A program made the translations under genes and the position numbers. 64,000 bases of DNA from CAJXII01 sp965242915. GTDB lineage: Bacteria > Campylobacterota > Campylobacteria > Campylobacterales > Arcobacteraceae. Positions 6,832 to 15,205 of the stretch are shown here, piece by piece. Position 1 is the stretch's first letter, and each line of letters opens with the position of its first letter. The notes below the pieces were generated by a model. It made no database searches. It was given only the letters and a program-made list of their open reading frames with translations, and was not told the origin of the DNA. The stretch spans positions 77,926 through 141,925 of the forward strand of contig CBDETN010000022.1 of the NCBI GenBank assembly GCA_965242915.1. The letters run 5' to 3'.

Positions 6832-9656
6832 TGGAAAAGTATCTTGCTCTAAAAGCCAGTGCAGGAAGTGGAAAAACTTTTGCTTTAACTGTGCGATATA
6901 TTTCACTTTTATTATTTGATATACCTCCCAAAGAGATATTGGCACTTACTTTTACAAATAAAGCTGCATCTGAAATGAGTGAAAGAATTTATAAAACTCT
7001 TTTTAGTTTAGGTGTTGATGAAGCAATAATGAGTGCGATTGTAAAACAAACTGAATTTTCAAAAGATCAAATCTTAGCTAAAAAAGATGAAGTGATTAAA
7101 AGATTTATTTCAAGTGAATTATCAATTTATACTATTGATAAATTTGTAAATAAAATTTTAAGAGAATTTAGCGGGTATGTTGGAATTAGTGATGATTTTG
7201 TTATTGAATATGATGATGAAGAGTTATTGCTTTATAAATTTCTAATTTCACTTGATGAGAAGAAATTTGACAGCTTAATACATTTTGCACATATAGAAAA
7301 TAAAAAATTAAATTCAATAGTAGCACTTTTTAAAATATTAGATGAAAAAAATGAACAATTAGAGGTATTCATTCCCACTCAGGAGAGTGGGAACGAGGCT
7401 GTAGAAGAGAATGGGAATAAGCGCAAACAAACCTTGTTCCCACTCTCCCGAGTGGGAACATATACAAATATTAATCTTATGAATAACGCCAATAAAATAA
7501 AACAGTTTATTGAAAATTCAAGTTTATCAAATAGTGCAAAAAAAGCTGTTGATTTTAAAAATATTAATGAACTTTTAACAAAAGGAAAGACTTGGCTTAC
7601 AAAAGATACTTTGCAAGAATTTACATACTTTAAAAAAGCAACTATTCCAAGTGAATTAGAAAATACTTTTATTGAGTTAAAACAAAATATCACCTCTTAC
7701 TATCAAGAGAAAGAAAGAATAACATTAAACCATCTATTCAAAATATTTAATGACTTTAAAGTATTCAGAGATAAATACAATAAAAACAGAAATACCCTTG
7801 AATTTAGCGATATTACAAATATGGTCTATGAACTTTTGCAAAAGCATATTGACAGAGAATTTTTATATTTTAGACTTGACAGTAATTATTCAAGTATTTT
7901 AATTGATGAGTTTCAAGATACTTCTGTGTTGCAGTATAAGATTTTAGAGCCTTTAATTCAAGAGATTCTTTCAGGAAGTGACGAGAAGTTTAAAACATTT
8001 TTTTATGTGGGAGATATAAAGCAGTCTATTTATAGATTTAGAGGGGGAACTAAAGAGTTATTTGATTATGTGGCAAATATTTTTAACGGTGAGTTAAAAG
8101 TTGAAATTTTAGATATAAATTATAGAAGCAGCAAAAATGTAGTTGAATTTGTAAATAAAAACTTTAATGGATTATCCAATTATGAATATTATCCTCAAAC
8201 AGTAAATAGTCAAATAGATGGTTTAGTTGAAGTGGTTGATTTTAATATAGAAGAGGATGAACCGTATAAACAAATAGCTCATAAAATTGATGAACTTATA
8301 AAAGCCGGACTTGATGTAAATAATATTGCTATTTTAACTTACACGAATGCTGATGTATTAAATTTATATCTTTATTTGAAGCAAGTATTCCCTAATTTAC
8401 AAATAACAACAGAGATGACTTCAAAATTAATACAAGAACAAAATATACAAGCAGTGATAAATGCCATTAAATATTTGTATTTTAAAAAAGATTTATATAA
8501 AGCTAATTTCAACGCTTTAATTGGACAAGAGTTTACACATACACAAACAGACTTGCTCCTGCTTCAAAAGTGGGAGCGAGACGGGTGGAGCGTACCTGAA
8601 CTTATTAAAAATATTGCAACGGCATATAAGTTCATGGATCAAAATATAATTAAATTTATAGAATTAGCAAGTGCTTATGACAATATTGTAGATTTTATTT
8701 ATGAGATTGACAGACTTGATGCTTCAATGGTAAACAAAGACAAAAGCGGCATTCAGATTTTAACAGTTTTTAAATCAAAAGGTTTAGAATTTGATACTGT
8801 TTTTGTACTTGACAGGATTAAGAGAAAGAATACTGACAGATCATCTTTATTATTTGAATATGATGATATCAATTTAAAAAATATCTATCTTAAAAACAGC
8901 GGCAGAGAAAATTTTGACAAGAGTTACGAAAATGCACTGCAAAAAGAGAAAAAACTAAGTATTGATGATGAGTTAAATATTTTATATGTTGCTTGCACCC
9001 GAGCAAAAAACAATATGATTGTATTTAAAAAATCCAAAAGCAGTGTGTTTGAAATATTAGGGTCTAACTGTAATATCCAAACAACGGGACGACTGTATGT
9101 TGAAGATAGTAAAAATATTAAACCTAAAAAAGTTATAGAAGTTGATTATCAACCATTAAATTTAGGGCAACAAGAAAAACAGATAAAAAAAGAAGAGATC
9201 AGTGAATTAAATATAAAAGCCAGATATTTTGGACTCTCGACTCATTATTGTTTAGAGATGATGAGTGGCTTTGACAAAGATTCTTTAGATAAAAGTATAG
9301 ATATTACTAAAAGTATATATTCTGGGATGCTTGAAGAGAAAGATTTTGATGATATTTACAAACGAATTGAGATGTTAATAAATAATGATAGATTCAAAAA
9401 TATAGTTGCCAATGCAGATATTTTTAAAGAACAAGCTTTGATGTTTGAAAGTAAAGTCAAAATATTAGATTTACTTGTCAAAAAAGATAATAAATATTTA
9501 ATCTGTGATTATAAAACCACAACTGCCCAAAAAGATGAACACAGTGCACAAGTTGGATATTATAAAGAAGCTATTGAGGATATTACTAAATGCGATGAAG
9601 TTGCGGCGTTTGTAATTTATTTAGGTAAAAATGAAATTCAGATTATAGAGATTTGA
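6831..9656 (+). CDS. addA: AddA-like UvrD-family helicase/nuclease (RecB-like)
   Basis: This 941-aa ATP-dependent helicase with a C-terminal nuclease works with AddB in recombinational repair. Helicase motifs in order: ASAGSGKT Walker A (residues 9-16), IDEFQDTS (near 358), VGDIKQSIYRFRGG (near 392), NYRSS (near 430), TVFKSKGLEFDTVFV (near 648) and YVACTRAK (near 717). The nuclease core is CDYKTTT (near 892). Two palindromic repeat copies sit in frame at about residues 180-211, and a diverged relative near residues 574-583. The stop overlaps the convergent ThiE-like gene by 14 bases. Confidence 0.92.
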   Translation: MEKYLALKASAGSGKTFALTVRYISLLLFDIPPKEILALTFTNKAASEMSERIYKTLFSLGVDEAIMSAIVKQTEFSKDQILAKKDEVIKRFISSELSIYTIDKFVNKILREFSGYVGISDDFVIEYDDEELLLYKFLISLDEKKFDSLIHFAHIENKKLNSIVALFKILDEKNEQLEVFIPTQESGNEAVEENGNKRKQTLFPLSRVGTYTNINLMNNANKIKQFIENSSLSNSAKKAVDFKNINELLTKGKTWLTKDTLQEFTYFKKATIPSELENTFIELKQNITSYYQEKERITLNHLFKIFNDFKVFRDKYNKNRNTLEFSDITNMVYELLQKHIDREFLYFRLDSNYSSILIDEFQDTSVLQYKILEPLIQEILSGSDEKFKTFFYVGDIKQSIYRFRGGTKELFDYVANIFNGELKVEILDINYRSSKNVVEFVNKNFNGLSNYEYYPQTVNSQIDGLVEVVDFNIEEDEPYKQIAHKIDELIKAGLDVNNIAILTYTNADVLNLYLYLKQVFPNLQITTEMTSKLIQEQNIQAVINAIKYLYFKKDLYKANFNALIGQEFTHTQTDLLLLQKWERDGWSVPELIKNIATAYKFMDQNIIKFIELASAYDNIVDFIYEIDRLDASMVNKDKSGIQILTVFKSKGLEFDTVFVLDRIKRKNTDRSSLLFEYDDINLKNIYLKNSGRENFDKSYENALQKEKKLSIDDELNILYVACTRAKNNMIVFKKSKSSVFEILGSNCNIQTTGRLYVEDSKNIKPKKVIEVDYQPLNLGQQEKQIKKEEISELNIKARYFGLSTHYCLEMMSGFDKDSLDKSIDITKSIYSGMLEEKDFDDIYKRIEMLINNDRFKNIVANADIFKEQALMFESKVKILDLLVKKDNKYLICDYKTTTAQKDEHSAQVGYYKEAIEDITKCDEVAAFVIYLGKNEIQIIEI
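7371..7397. repeat. Palindromic repeat copy 2, inside addA
   Basis: A 9-bp inverted core (TTCCCACTC, loop AGGA, complement) ends in GAACGAG. The left arm has lost the CTCG flank. It is translated as an IPTQESGNE-type peptide. Confidence 0.85.
7434..7462. repeat. Palindromic repeat copy 3, inside addA, paired with copy 2
   Basis: Perfect 11-bp arms (TGTTCCCACTC and complement, loop TCCC). It lies 37 bases after copy 2. The facing flanks GAACGAGG and CCTTGTTC are almost complementary, as in a two-unit composite element. It is translated as a FPLSRVGT-type peptide. Confidence 0.85.
8552..8580. repeat. Diverged relative of the palindromic repeat, inside addA
   Basis: CTTGCTCC...AAGTGGGAGCGAG keeps the outer arms and ends of the repeat but has mismatches in the stem. 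It is read in the third frame, giving QKWERD. It could be an old copy or a variant subfamily. Confidence 0.45.
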
Positions 9657-10230
9657 TAAAGTATCGAATTGAAGCAAATCCTGTTGCTTTAGTTTTTTCT
9701 ATTTCCTCTATTTGTTCTTGTGAGACGATACCGCCAAGTGCAATAACGGGAATATTAAACTCCTGTATAACCTTAGCTAAATCTTCACAACCCTTTGGAT
9801 TACCCTTATTAGGAGTTGAAAAGATTGGAGAATATGTAACCATATCAGCACCATGTTCCTGTGCTTTATCTATATCTTTTAATGTATGACAACTAATAAT
9901 CACAAATAAACTATTCTTCTTAGCCTCTTTAATCTTATTAAATTGATTGGAAGTAAGATGTACGCCGTTAGCTTTTAATTTTAAAGCAAGTTGTATATCT
10001 GAATTGATTAAAATATTTTTAATATTATGTGATTTACAAACCTCTATAAAAACTTTTGCTAATTGTTCAAAATTATCAGATACTTTATCTCGAAAACAAG
10101 CAATATCTACAATGCTCAACTCGTTCCCACTCTCTTGAGTGGGAACGTATAGACTTTTTGACAAAATTTCTTTAAAAACTATAGGGTTATTTGTGTAGTA
10201 TTTGGAATCTGTGATTAAGTATTGAAGCAT
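9643..10230 (-). CDS. Thiamine phosphate synthase/TenI-like protein, with inserted repeat peptide
   Basis: The 195-aa protein is a TIM-barrel of the ThiE/TenI family. Visible motifs are GVHLTSNQ (position of the ThiE HLGQ loop), ISCHTLKDIDKAQEHGADMVTYSPIFST, and PVIALGGI near the C-terminus (phosphate site). The usual acidic residue after HLGQ is not obvious, so a TenI-like role or a relaxed ThiE is possible. A palindromic repeat inserts a VPTQESGNE peptide at about residues 28-36, between the first strand/helix and the next strand. It is convergent with addA (14-base overlap). Whether the altered protein is active cannot be told. Confidence 0.7.
   Translation of the reverse strand: MLQYLITDSKYYTNNPIVFKEILSKSLYVPTQESGNELSIVDIACFRDKVSDNFEQLAKVFIEVCKSHNIKNILINSDIQLALKLKANGVHLTSNQFNKIKEAKKNSLFVIISCHTLKDIDKAQEHGADMVTYSPIFSTPNKGNPKGCEDLAKVIQEFNIPVIALGGIVSQEQIEEIEKTKATGFASIRYFIKSL
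10122..10147. repeat. Palindromic repeat copy 4, inside the ThiE-like gene
   Basis: Perfect 11-bp arms (CGTTCCCACTC and complement) with loop TCTT. On the coding (minus) strand it reads VPTQESGNE, the same peptide as copy 2 in addA. Confidence 0.92.
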
Positions 10231-10250
10231 ATTTTATCTTAATATGTGCC

Positions 10251-10272
10251 TTCCCACTCAGGAGAGTGGAAA
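10251..10272. repeat. Palindromic repeat copy 5, intergenic, slightly degraded
   Basis: TTCCCACTC, loop AGGA, then GAGTGGAAA: one substitution breaks the inner arm. It lies in the 53-base gap between the ThiE-like gene and atpB. Confidence 0.75.
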
Positions 10273-10283
10273 CTATTTATCTT

Positions 10284-10970
10284 TTAATGATCCTCTTCAG
10301 CCATCATAACTGAACCTGCAATATAAACATAAGTTAATATCATAAAAATAAATGATTGTAAGAAACCAAATGCAGTTAAAAGGAAAAATCCTGGAAGTGG
10401 TGCAATCCAAGGAACTAACATTAAAAGTACCATTAAGAACATATCATCACCTTTTACAGAACCAAAAAGTCTGAACGATAATGAGATAATTCTTGAAATA
10501 TGAGAGATAATCTCAATTGGGAACATCAATGGAGCAAGTGCTTTAACTGGACCCATAAAGTGTGCAAAATAGTTAATAAAACCATTCTTTTTAATACCAA
10601 CATAGTTGTAATAAACAAAAACGATTAAAGCTAAAGCCAAAGTAAAGTTAATATTTCCAGTAACTGATTCAAATCCAGGAATAACACCCATCATATTTGA
10701 TACAAAAATTACAAAACCCAATGTTGCGATTAAAGGCATATAAATTCTAGCATTTTCTTTACCCATACTGTCTTCACCGATAGAAACTACACCTTGTAAA
10801 TATGTTTCCATAACATTTTGAGTACCTGTTGGTACTAGTTGAATCTTTCTAGTTGCCATTCTTGCTACAATGAATACAATTATAATTGTTAATGCCAAGT
10901 GTGATAATATAATCCATGTTTGCCCGTGCCCGCCAATTGCACCTAGAAATGTAAATAATCTACCTTCCAT
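10284..10970 (-). CDS. atpB: F0F1 ATP synthase subunit A
   Basis: Subunit a forms the proton half-channels against the c-ring. The 228-aa membrane protein has the key arginine in SRIISLSFRLFGSVKGDD and the conserved last two helices (WIAPLPGFFLLTAFGFLQSFIF). Length is normal for Campylobacterota. It is a stand-alone atp gene here; no other atp genes flank it, as is usual in this phylum where atpB is separated from the F1 genes. An AAAAGGAACACAA ribosome site precedes the ATG. Confidence 0.96.
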   Translation of the reverse strand: MEGRLFTFLGAIGGHGQTWIILSHLALTIIIVFIVARMATRKIQLVPTGTQNVMETYLQGVVSIGEDSMGKENARIYMPLIATLGFVIFVSNMMGVIPGFESVTGNINFTLALALIVFVYYNYVGIKKNGFINYFAHFMGPVKALAPLMFPIEIISHISRIISLSFRLFGSVKGDDMFLMVLLMLVPWIAPLPGFFLLTAFGFLQSFIFMILTYVYIAGSVMMAEEDH

Positions 10971-11061
10971 TTGTGTTCCTTTTATTTCTTGTCTAATTTT
11001 ATAATTGCGATTTTACTATAATTTTTATAAAAATCAGATAAAACATACGGTACAATACATA

Positions 11062-11724
11062 ATGAATTTTTCATTTATAACATTATTCCCAAATTTAATT
11101 GACTTTTATTTTAAAGATTCTATTTTAAAAATAGCAGTTGAAAAGAAACTAATAAAGTATGATTTCTTTAATCCCAGAGATTATTCAACCAATAAACATA
11201 ACAAAGTAGATGATACCTTGTGTGGCGGCGGAGCTGGTCAGCTGCTCACCTCTCAGCCGCTTTTTGATTGTCTTGATGATATTAAATCAAAATATGAAGA
11301 TGCTTATATTATATTTCCTTTGGCAGCGGCAAAACCTTTTAGACAAAGTGATGCTAAAAGATTAGCAAAGAAAAAGAATATTGTATTTGTAAGCGGTAGA
11401 TATGAAGGAATTGATGAAAGAGTAATAGAGACTTTTGCAAATGAAGTTTTTAGTGTAGGTGAATATATTTTAACCGGTGGAGAATTGCCATCTTTGATCA
11501 TGGCAGATGCAATTTCAAGAAATGTTGAAGGCGTTCTTGGAAATCAAGAATCATTAATGGAAGAAAGTTATAACGATAATCTCTTAGAAGCTCCATCCTT
11601 TGCAAAACCGATAAAATATAAAGATTTATTGGTACCTTCAGAATTCTTAAAGGGTAATCACGCTAAAATAGCCGACTTAAAAAATAAACTGTCTGTATGC
11701 AAAACTAAGTATTACAGACCATAA
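11062..11724 (+). CDS. trmD: tRNA (guanine-N1)-methyltransferase
   Basis: TrmD methylates G37 of tRNAs with CNN anticodons, preventing frameshifting. The frame can be extended upstream to a TTG at 11005, but the family N-terminus (MNFSFITLFPNLIDFYF) starts at 11062. This gives 220 aa, a normal length. Recognisable motifs are GGGAGQLL, VSGRYEGIDERV and the knot region SVGEYILTGGELP. No strong ribosome site is seen, and a TACAAT hexamer lies only five bases upstream. It pairs with rplS, the standard arrangement. Confidence 0.94.
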   Translation: MNFSFITLFPNLIDFYFKDSILKIAVEKKLIKYDFFNPRDYSTNKHNKVDDTLCGGGAGQLLTSQPLFDCLDDIKSKYEDAYIIFPLAAAKPFRQSDAKRLAKKKNIVFVSGRYEGIDERVIETFANEVFSVGEYILTGGELPSLIMADAISRNVEGVLGNQESLMEESYNDNLLEAPSFAKPIKYKDLLVPSEFLKGNHAKIADLKNKLSVCKTKYYRP

Positions 11725-11771
11725 AAAGGGGCCTCTTCAGTTGATACTGTATGCCAGACAAAGGAAAAAAC

Positions 11772-12128
11772 ATGAGAAATAGATATATTGAGAGTTTCGA
11801 AAAAGCTCAAATTGGTGAAAAAGTAGCTCCACAATTTAGAGCTGGTGATACTTTAAGACTTGGTATTGAGATTAAAGAAGGTGAAAAAACAAGAGTTCAA
11901 AACTTTGAAGGTCTTGTTATTGCTTTAAGAGGACAAGGAACTTCTAGAACTTTTACAATTAGAAAAATAGGTGCTAACTCTGTTGGAGTGGAGCGAATTT
12001 TCCCATTATATTCTGATAGTTTAAAATCTATTGAAGTGTTAAGAAGAGGAAGAGTAAGAAGAGCTAAGTTACATTACTTAAGAGAATTAACTGGTAAAGC
12101 TGCAAAAATTAAAGAATTAAGAAAGTAA
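11772..12128 (+). CDS. rplS: 50S ribosomal protein L19
   Basis: L19 lies at the 30S-50S interface. I chose the ATG at 11772 because it follows AAAGGAAAAAAC and gives the normal 118-residue length starting MRNRYIESFEKAQ. An in-frame ATG at 11751 has no ribosome site. The conserved GDTLRLGIEIKEGEKTR and GVERIFPLYSDSLKSI segments are present. A terminator follows. Confidence 0.96.
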   Translation: MRNRYIESFEKAQIGEKVAPQFRAGDTLRLGIEIKEGEKTRVQNFEGLVIALRGQGTSRTFTIRKIGANSVGVERIFPLYSDSLKSIEVLRRGRVRRAKLHYLRELTGKAAKIKELRK

Positions 12129-12145
12129 TTTCTAAACTTTTAATT

Positions 12146-12180
12146 AAAAAGGTAAGCATTTTATTGCTTACCTTTTTTTA
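12146..12180 (+). terminator. Rho-independent terminator after rplS
   Basis: GGTAAGCA (12151-12158) and TGCTTACC (12165-12172) form a stem extended by A/T pairs and are followed by seven T. Confidence 0.88.
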
Positions 12181-12186
12181 TATCTA

Positions 12187-13071
12187 ATGCAAAAATTAAT
12201 AAACTCCCCAATCCAACTGATAACTTTTAATAATCAAAACTTTTATATAAAAAGAGATGATTTACTGCATCCTGATTTTTCAGGAAATAAAGCTCAAAAG
12301 TTTTTTTATTTTTTTGACAATGAGTTTGATAGTGTTGATACAGTAATAAGTCACGGTTCAAATCAATCAAATGCAATGTATTCCTTATCAGTTTTATGTA
12401 AACTAAAGGGATGGAAATTTAAATATTATACGAATCATCTGCCATCTTTTTTAAAAGAAAATCCACAAGGTAACTATAAATATGCGCAAGAATTTGGGAT
12501 GCAATTAATTGTAGGTGAGTATGATAAAGAGACAATTGGTCTAAAACCAAATGAATTGTTTATATCTGAAGGTGGAGCAATTGAAGAAGCTCAATATGGT
12601 ATTAAAATATTAGCCCAAGAAATTAAAGAGTGGAAAAAAGAACAAGAGATAGAAAATTTAAAAGTATTTCTACCAAGCGGTACAGGAACAACAGCACTTT
12701 TTTTACAAAAATATCTAGAAGATGAAGTTTTAACCTGTCCTTGTGTAGGAGATACAAAGTATTTAAAAAAACAATTTTTTGAGTTAGAAAAAGATGATAA
12801 AATTCCGCAGGTACGAGGACAAATTATTCACCCTACTATCTTAACTCCACCAAGAAAATTTCATTTTGGAAAGTTATATAAAGAAAATTATAAAATTTGG
12901 CAAGAGTTAAAACAGCAAACAAATATAGAATTTGATTTATTATATGATCCAATAGGTTGGCAAACTTTACTTAAATATCAAAAAAAGAATATTTTATATA
13001 TTCATCAAGGTGGATTAAAAGGGAATGAAACTATGATAACAAGATATAAAAGAAAATTAGGTATAATCTAA
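12187..13071 (+). CDS. PLP-dependent enzyme, D-cysteine desulfhydrase/ACC deaminase family
   Basis: The 294-aa protein is a fold-type II PLP enzyme. It has the N-terminal IKRDDLLHPDFSGNKAQK signature with the PLP lysine at K35 and the SHGSNQSNAMYSL cofactor/substrate loop. A glycine-rich phosphate loop appears as LPSGTGTTAL. Family members remove H2S and ammonia from D-cysteine or open the ACC ring; the substrate cannot be told from the sequence. It starts a group with aroK and hisD at 0-3 base spacing. Confidence 0.82.
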   Translation: MQKLINSPIQLITFNNQNFYIKRDDLLHPDFSGNKAQKFFYFFDNEFDSVDTVISHGSNQSNAMYSLSVLCKLKGWKFKYYTNHLPSFLKENPQGNYKYAQEFGMQLIVGEYDKETIGLKPNELFISEGGAIEEAQYGIKILAQEIKEWKKEQEIENLKVFLPSGTGTTALFLQKYLEDEVLTCPCVGDTKYLKKQFFELEKDDKIPQVRGQIIHPTILTPPRKFHFGKLYKENYKIWQELKQQTNIEFDLLYDPIGWQTLLKYQKKNILYIHQGGLKGNETMITRYKRKLGII

Positions 13072-13074
13072 TTT

Positions 13075-13584
13075 ATGAGTAAAAATATTATATTAATTGG
13101 TTTTATGGGTGTAGGAAAAGGTACAGTAGCAAGACAGCTTGTAAAGGATAGCGACTACTTTGCAGTAGATACTGATGATTTAATTGTATCTACTGCAAAT
13201 AGAAAAGTAAAAAAGATTTTTAAAGATGAGGGTGAGCCTTATTTTAGAGCTTTAGAAAAAAGATGTGCCAAATGGTTGGAAAATAATTTAAAGAATACGA
13301 TTATCTCTACCGGCGGTGGTTTTTATCGGCAAGAAAACTTAAATAAAATTGGTAAAGTTGTATATTTAGAATCTAGATTTGATAGAATTATTGAAGCACT
13401 AAAACAAGCACCAAATACAAAGCAAAAGTTTAAAAAAAGACCTTTGCTAAATGATTTGGAGGAAGCTAGAAAACTTTATAATCAAAGAGTTAAAGAATAT
13501 AAAAAAATAGCAGACATCACAGTCAATGTTGAAGATTGGGATATAAAAAGAATTACAAAAGAAATTTTAAAGGCAGTAAAATAA
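13075..13584 (+). CDS. aroK: Shikimate kinase
   Basis: AroK phosphorylates shikimate in aromatic amino acid synthesis. The 169-aa protein has the P-loop GFMGVGKGT (residues 9-17), the DTDDLI segment for Mg and shikimate, the GGGFYRQ substrate motif and the lid arginines in FKKRPLL. It ends directly before hisD. Confidence 0.93.
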   Translation: MSKNIILIGFMGVGKGTVARQLVKDSDYFAVDTDDLIVSTANRKVKKIFKDEGEPYFRALEKRCAKWLENNLKNTIISTGGGFYRQENLNKIGKVVYLESRFDRIIEALKQAPNTKQKFKKRPLLNDLEEARKLYNQRVKEYKKIADITVNVEDWDIKRITKEILKAVK

Positions 13585-14892
13585 ATGAAAATTATAAATA
13601 CAAAAGATCATAATTTTAAAGCAGAATTTGAAAATATTTTAGGTCGTGCCAAAGTTGATATTAAAAAGGTATCAACCATCGTAAATGGTATTATTGATGA
13701 TATTGTAGAAAATGGAAATAAAGCAATAAAAGAACATATCACAAAATTTGATAACTGGACACCTAAAAATGATGATGAGCTTTTTGTAGATGTTGAAGAT
13801 ATGAAAAAAGCTTATGAAAATATTGATGAGAAATTAAGAGATTCTTTACACTTAGCACATGATAGAATTAAAAAATATCATGAAAAACAATTACCAAAAT
13901 CTTGGATGGATTTTGAAGACAATGGAACAATTTTAGGACAAAAAGTAACAGCGGTTGACCGTGCCGGACTTTATATCCCAGGGGGGAAAGCTGCATATCC
14001 AAGTAGTTTACTTATGAATGCCATCCCAGCACTGGTAGCCGGTGTTGAAGAGATTGTAGTTTGTACACCAACACCTGACAATGAACCAAATGAACTTTTA
14101 CTTGCGGCTTGTCATCTTTGTGGAATTACAACTGTTATGAAAGTTGGAGGGGCTAGTGCTGTTGCTGCTATGGCTTATGGGACTGAAACTTTAAAAAAAG
14201 TTAATGTAATCACAGGTCCTGGAAATATTTTTGTGGCAACTGCTAAAAAGTTGGTGTTTGGTGAAGTAAATATTGATATGATTGCAGGTCCAAGTGAGAT
14301 AGGAATACTTGCAGATGATAGTGCAAATACTGATTATCTTGCTATTGATTTACTATCACAAGCTGAACATGATGAGATGGCAAGTTCTATTTTGATAACG
14401 ACAGATGAACAAATAGCCCTTGATACAAGCAAAGCTGTAGATAAATACCTAAATGAACTCTCACGAAGCCAAATAGCTAAAAAATCAATAGATGAAAGAG
14501 GTTGTATTATTGTTACTTCCTGTATGGGTAATGCAATTAAACTTATGAATGAAATTGCACCTGAACATTTGGAAGTGATGACACAATCTCCATTTGAACT
14601 TTTACCAAAGATTAAACATGCGGGTGCTATTTTCTTAGGGCAAAATACACCTGAACCAATAGGTGATTATGTGGCTGGACCAAATCATACCTTGCCAACT
14701 GGTGGAACTGCAAAGTTTTACAGTCCATTAAATGTGGAAAACTTTATGAAAAAGAGTTCAATTATCAGTTTTAGTCAAAATGCTATAGATGAGATAGGTG
14801 AGCAATGTGCACTTTTAGCAGATACAGAAGGTTTAACAGCTCACGCAAAAAGCGTAAGAGTTAGACTGTCAACAAATACAAAAAAACATTAA
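13585..14892 (+). CDS. hisD: Histidinol dehydrogenase
   Basis: HisD catalyses the last two oxidations of histidine synthesis, from histidinol to histidine. The 435-aa protein shows the family signature region DMIAGPSEIGILAD, then the zinc-site QAEHDE, and later APEHLEV and GDYVAGPNHTLPTGG with the catalytic His. Length is normal. The ATG directly follows the aroK stop. Confidence 0.96.
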   Translation: MKIINTKDHNFKAEFENILGRAKVDIKKVSTIVNGIIDDIVENGNKAIKEHITKFDNWTPKNDDELFVDVEDMKKAYENIDEKLRDSLHLAHDRIKKYHEKQLPKSWMDFEDNGTILGQKVTAVDRAGLYIPGGKAAYPSSLLMNAIPALVAGVEEIVVCTPTPDNEPNELLLAACHLCGITTVMKVGGASAVAAMAYGTETLKKVNVITGPGNIFVATAKKLVFGEVNIDMIAGPSEIGILADDSANTDYLAIDLLSQAEHDEMASSILITTDEQIALDTSKAVDKYLNELSRSQIAKKSIDERGCIIVTSCMGNAIKLMNEIAPEHLEVMTQSPFELLPKIKHAGAIFLGQNTPEPIGDYVAGPNHTLPTGGTAKFYSPLNVENFMKKSSIISFSQNAIDEIGEQCALLADTEGLTAHAKSVRVRLSTNTKKH

Positions 14893-14908
14893 ATAAAAGG
14901 AATTAATT

Positions 14909-15205
14909 ATGGGAAAATATGAAGCATTATTTGAAGATGAAGATAATATATTCGGAGGAACTCCAAAATCAAAATTTTGGGATATTGCAAATGGCGCAAA
15001 TGAAGAGATAGTAGAAGATGAATTTGATAAAATTATGGAAAAATTTGCAGTTATGGAAGCCATCTTGCGAAAAGAACATAATGATATAGAATTAGATAAA
15101 ATGATAGCTGCTTATGCCTTTGAATATGCAGATGATATAGAAATACATAAAAAAGGTTTATACATAGAATTTACCGGTGAAATTGTTTGCAGGCTAGATA
15201 GTTAA
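14909..15205 (+). CDS. DUF2018 family protein
   Basis: This 98-aa acidic, mostly helical protein resembles the DUF2018 family of Campylobacterota (Helicobacter HP0242 type, known as knotted helical dimers of unknown function). It shares the GxPxxKFWDI...DEFDKIMEKFAVMEAIL pattern. It follows hisD after 16 bases with an AAAAGGAATTAATT ribosome site, and its stop overlaps the next gene's ATG by one base. Confidence 0.75.
   Translation: MGKYEALFEDEDNIFGGTPKSKFWDIANGANEEIVEDEFDKIMEKFAVMEAILRKEHNDIELDKMIAAYAFEYADDIEIHKKGLYIEFTGEIVCRLDS

Noticed and set aside
7379..7693. Reverse-strand frame inside addA carrying the repeat peptide
   Set aside because: The helicase frame on the plus strand has conserved motifs on both sides; the reverse frame has none.
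6261..10272. Cluster of similar palindromes as a CRISPR array
   Set aside because: Copies are separated by irregular distances of about 60 to 2700 bases, lie inside genes, and there are no spacers or cas genes.
11005..11061. N-terminal extension of trmD from a TTG
   Set aside because: The family N-terminus begins at the ATG at 11062, and the extension has no similarity or ribosome site.
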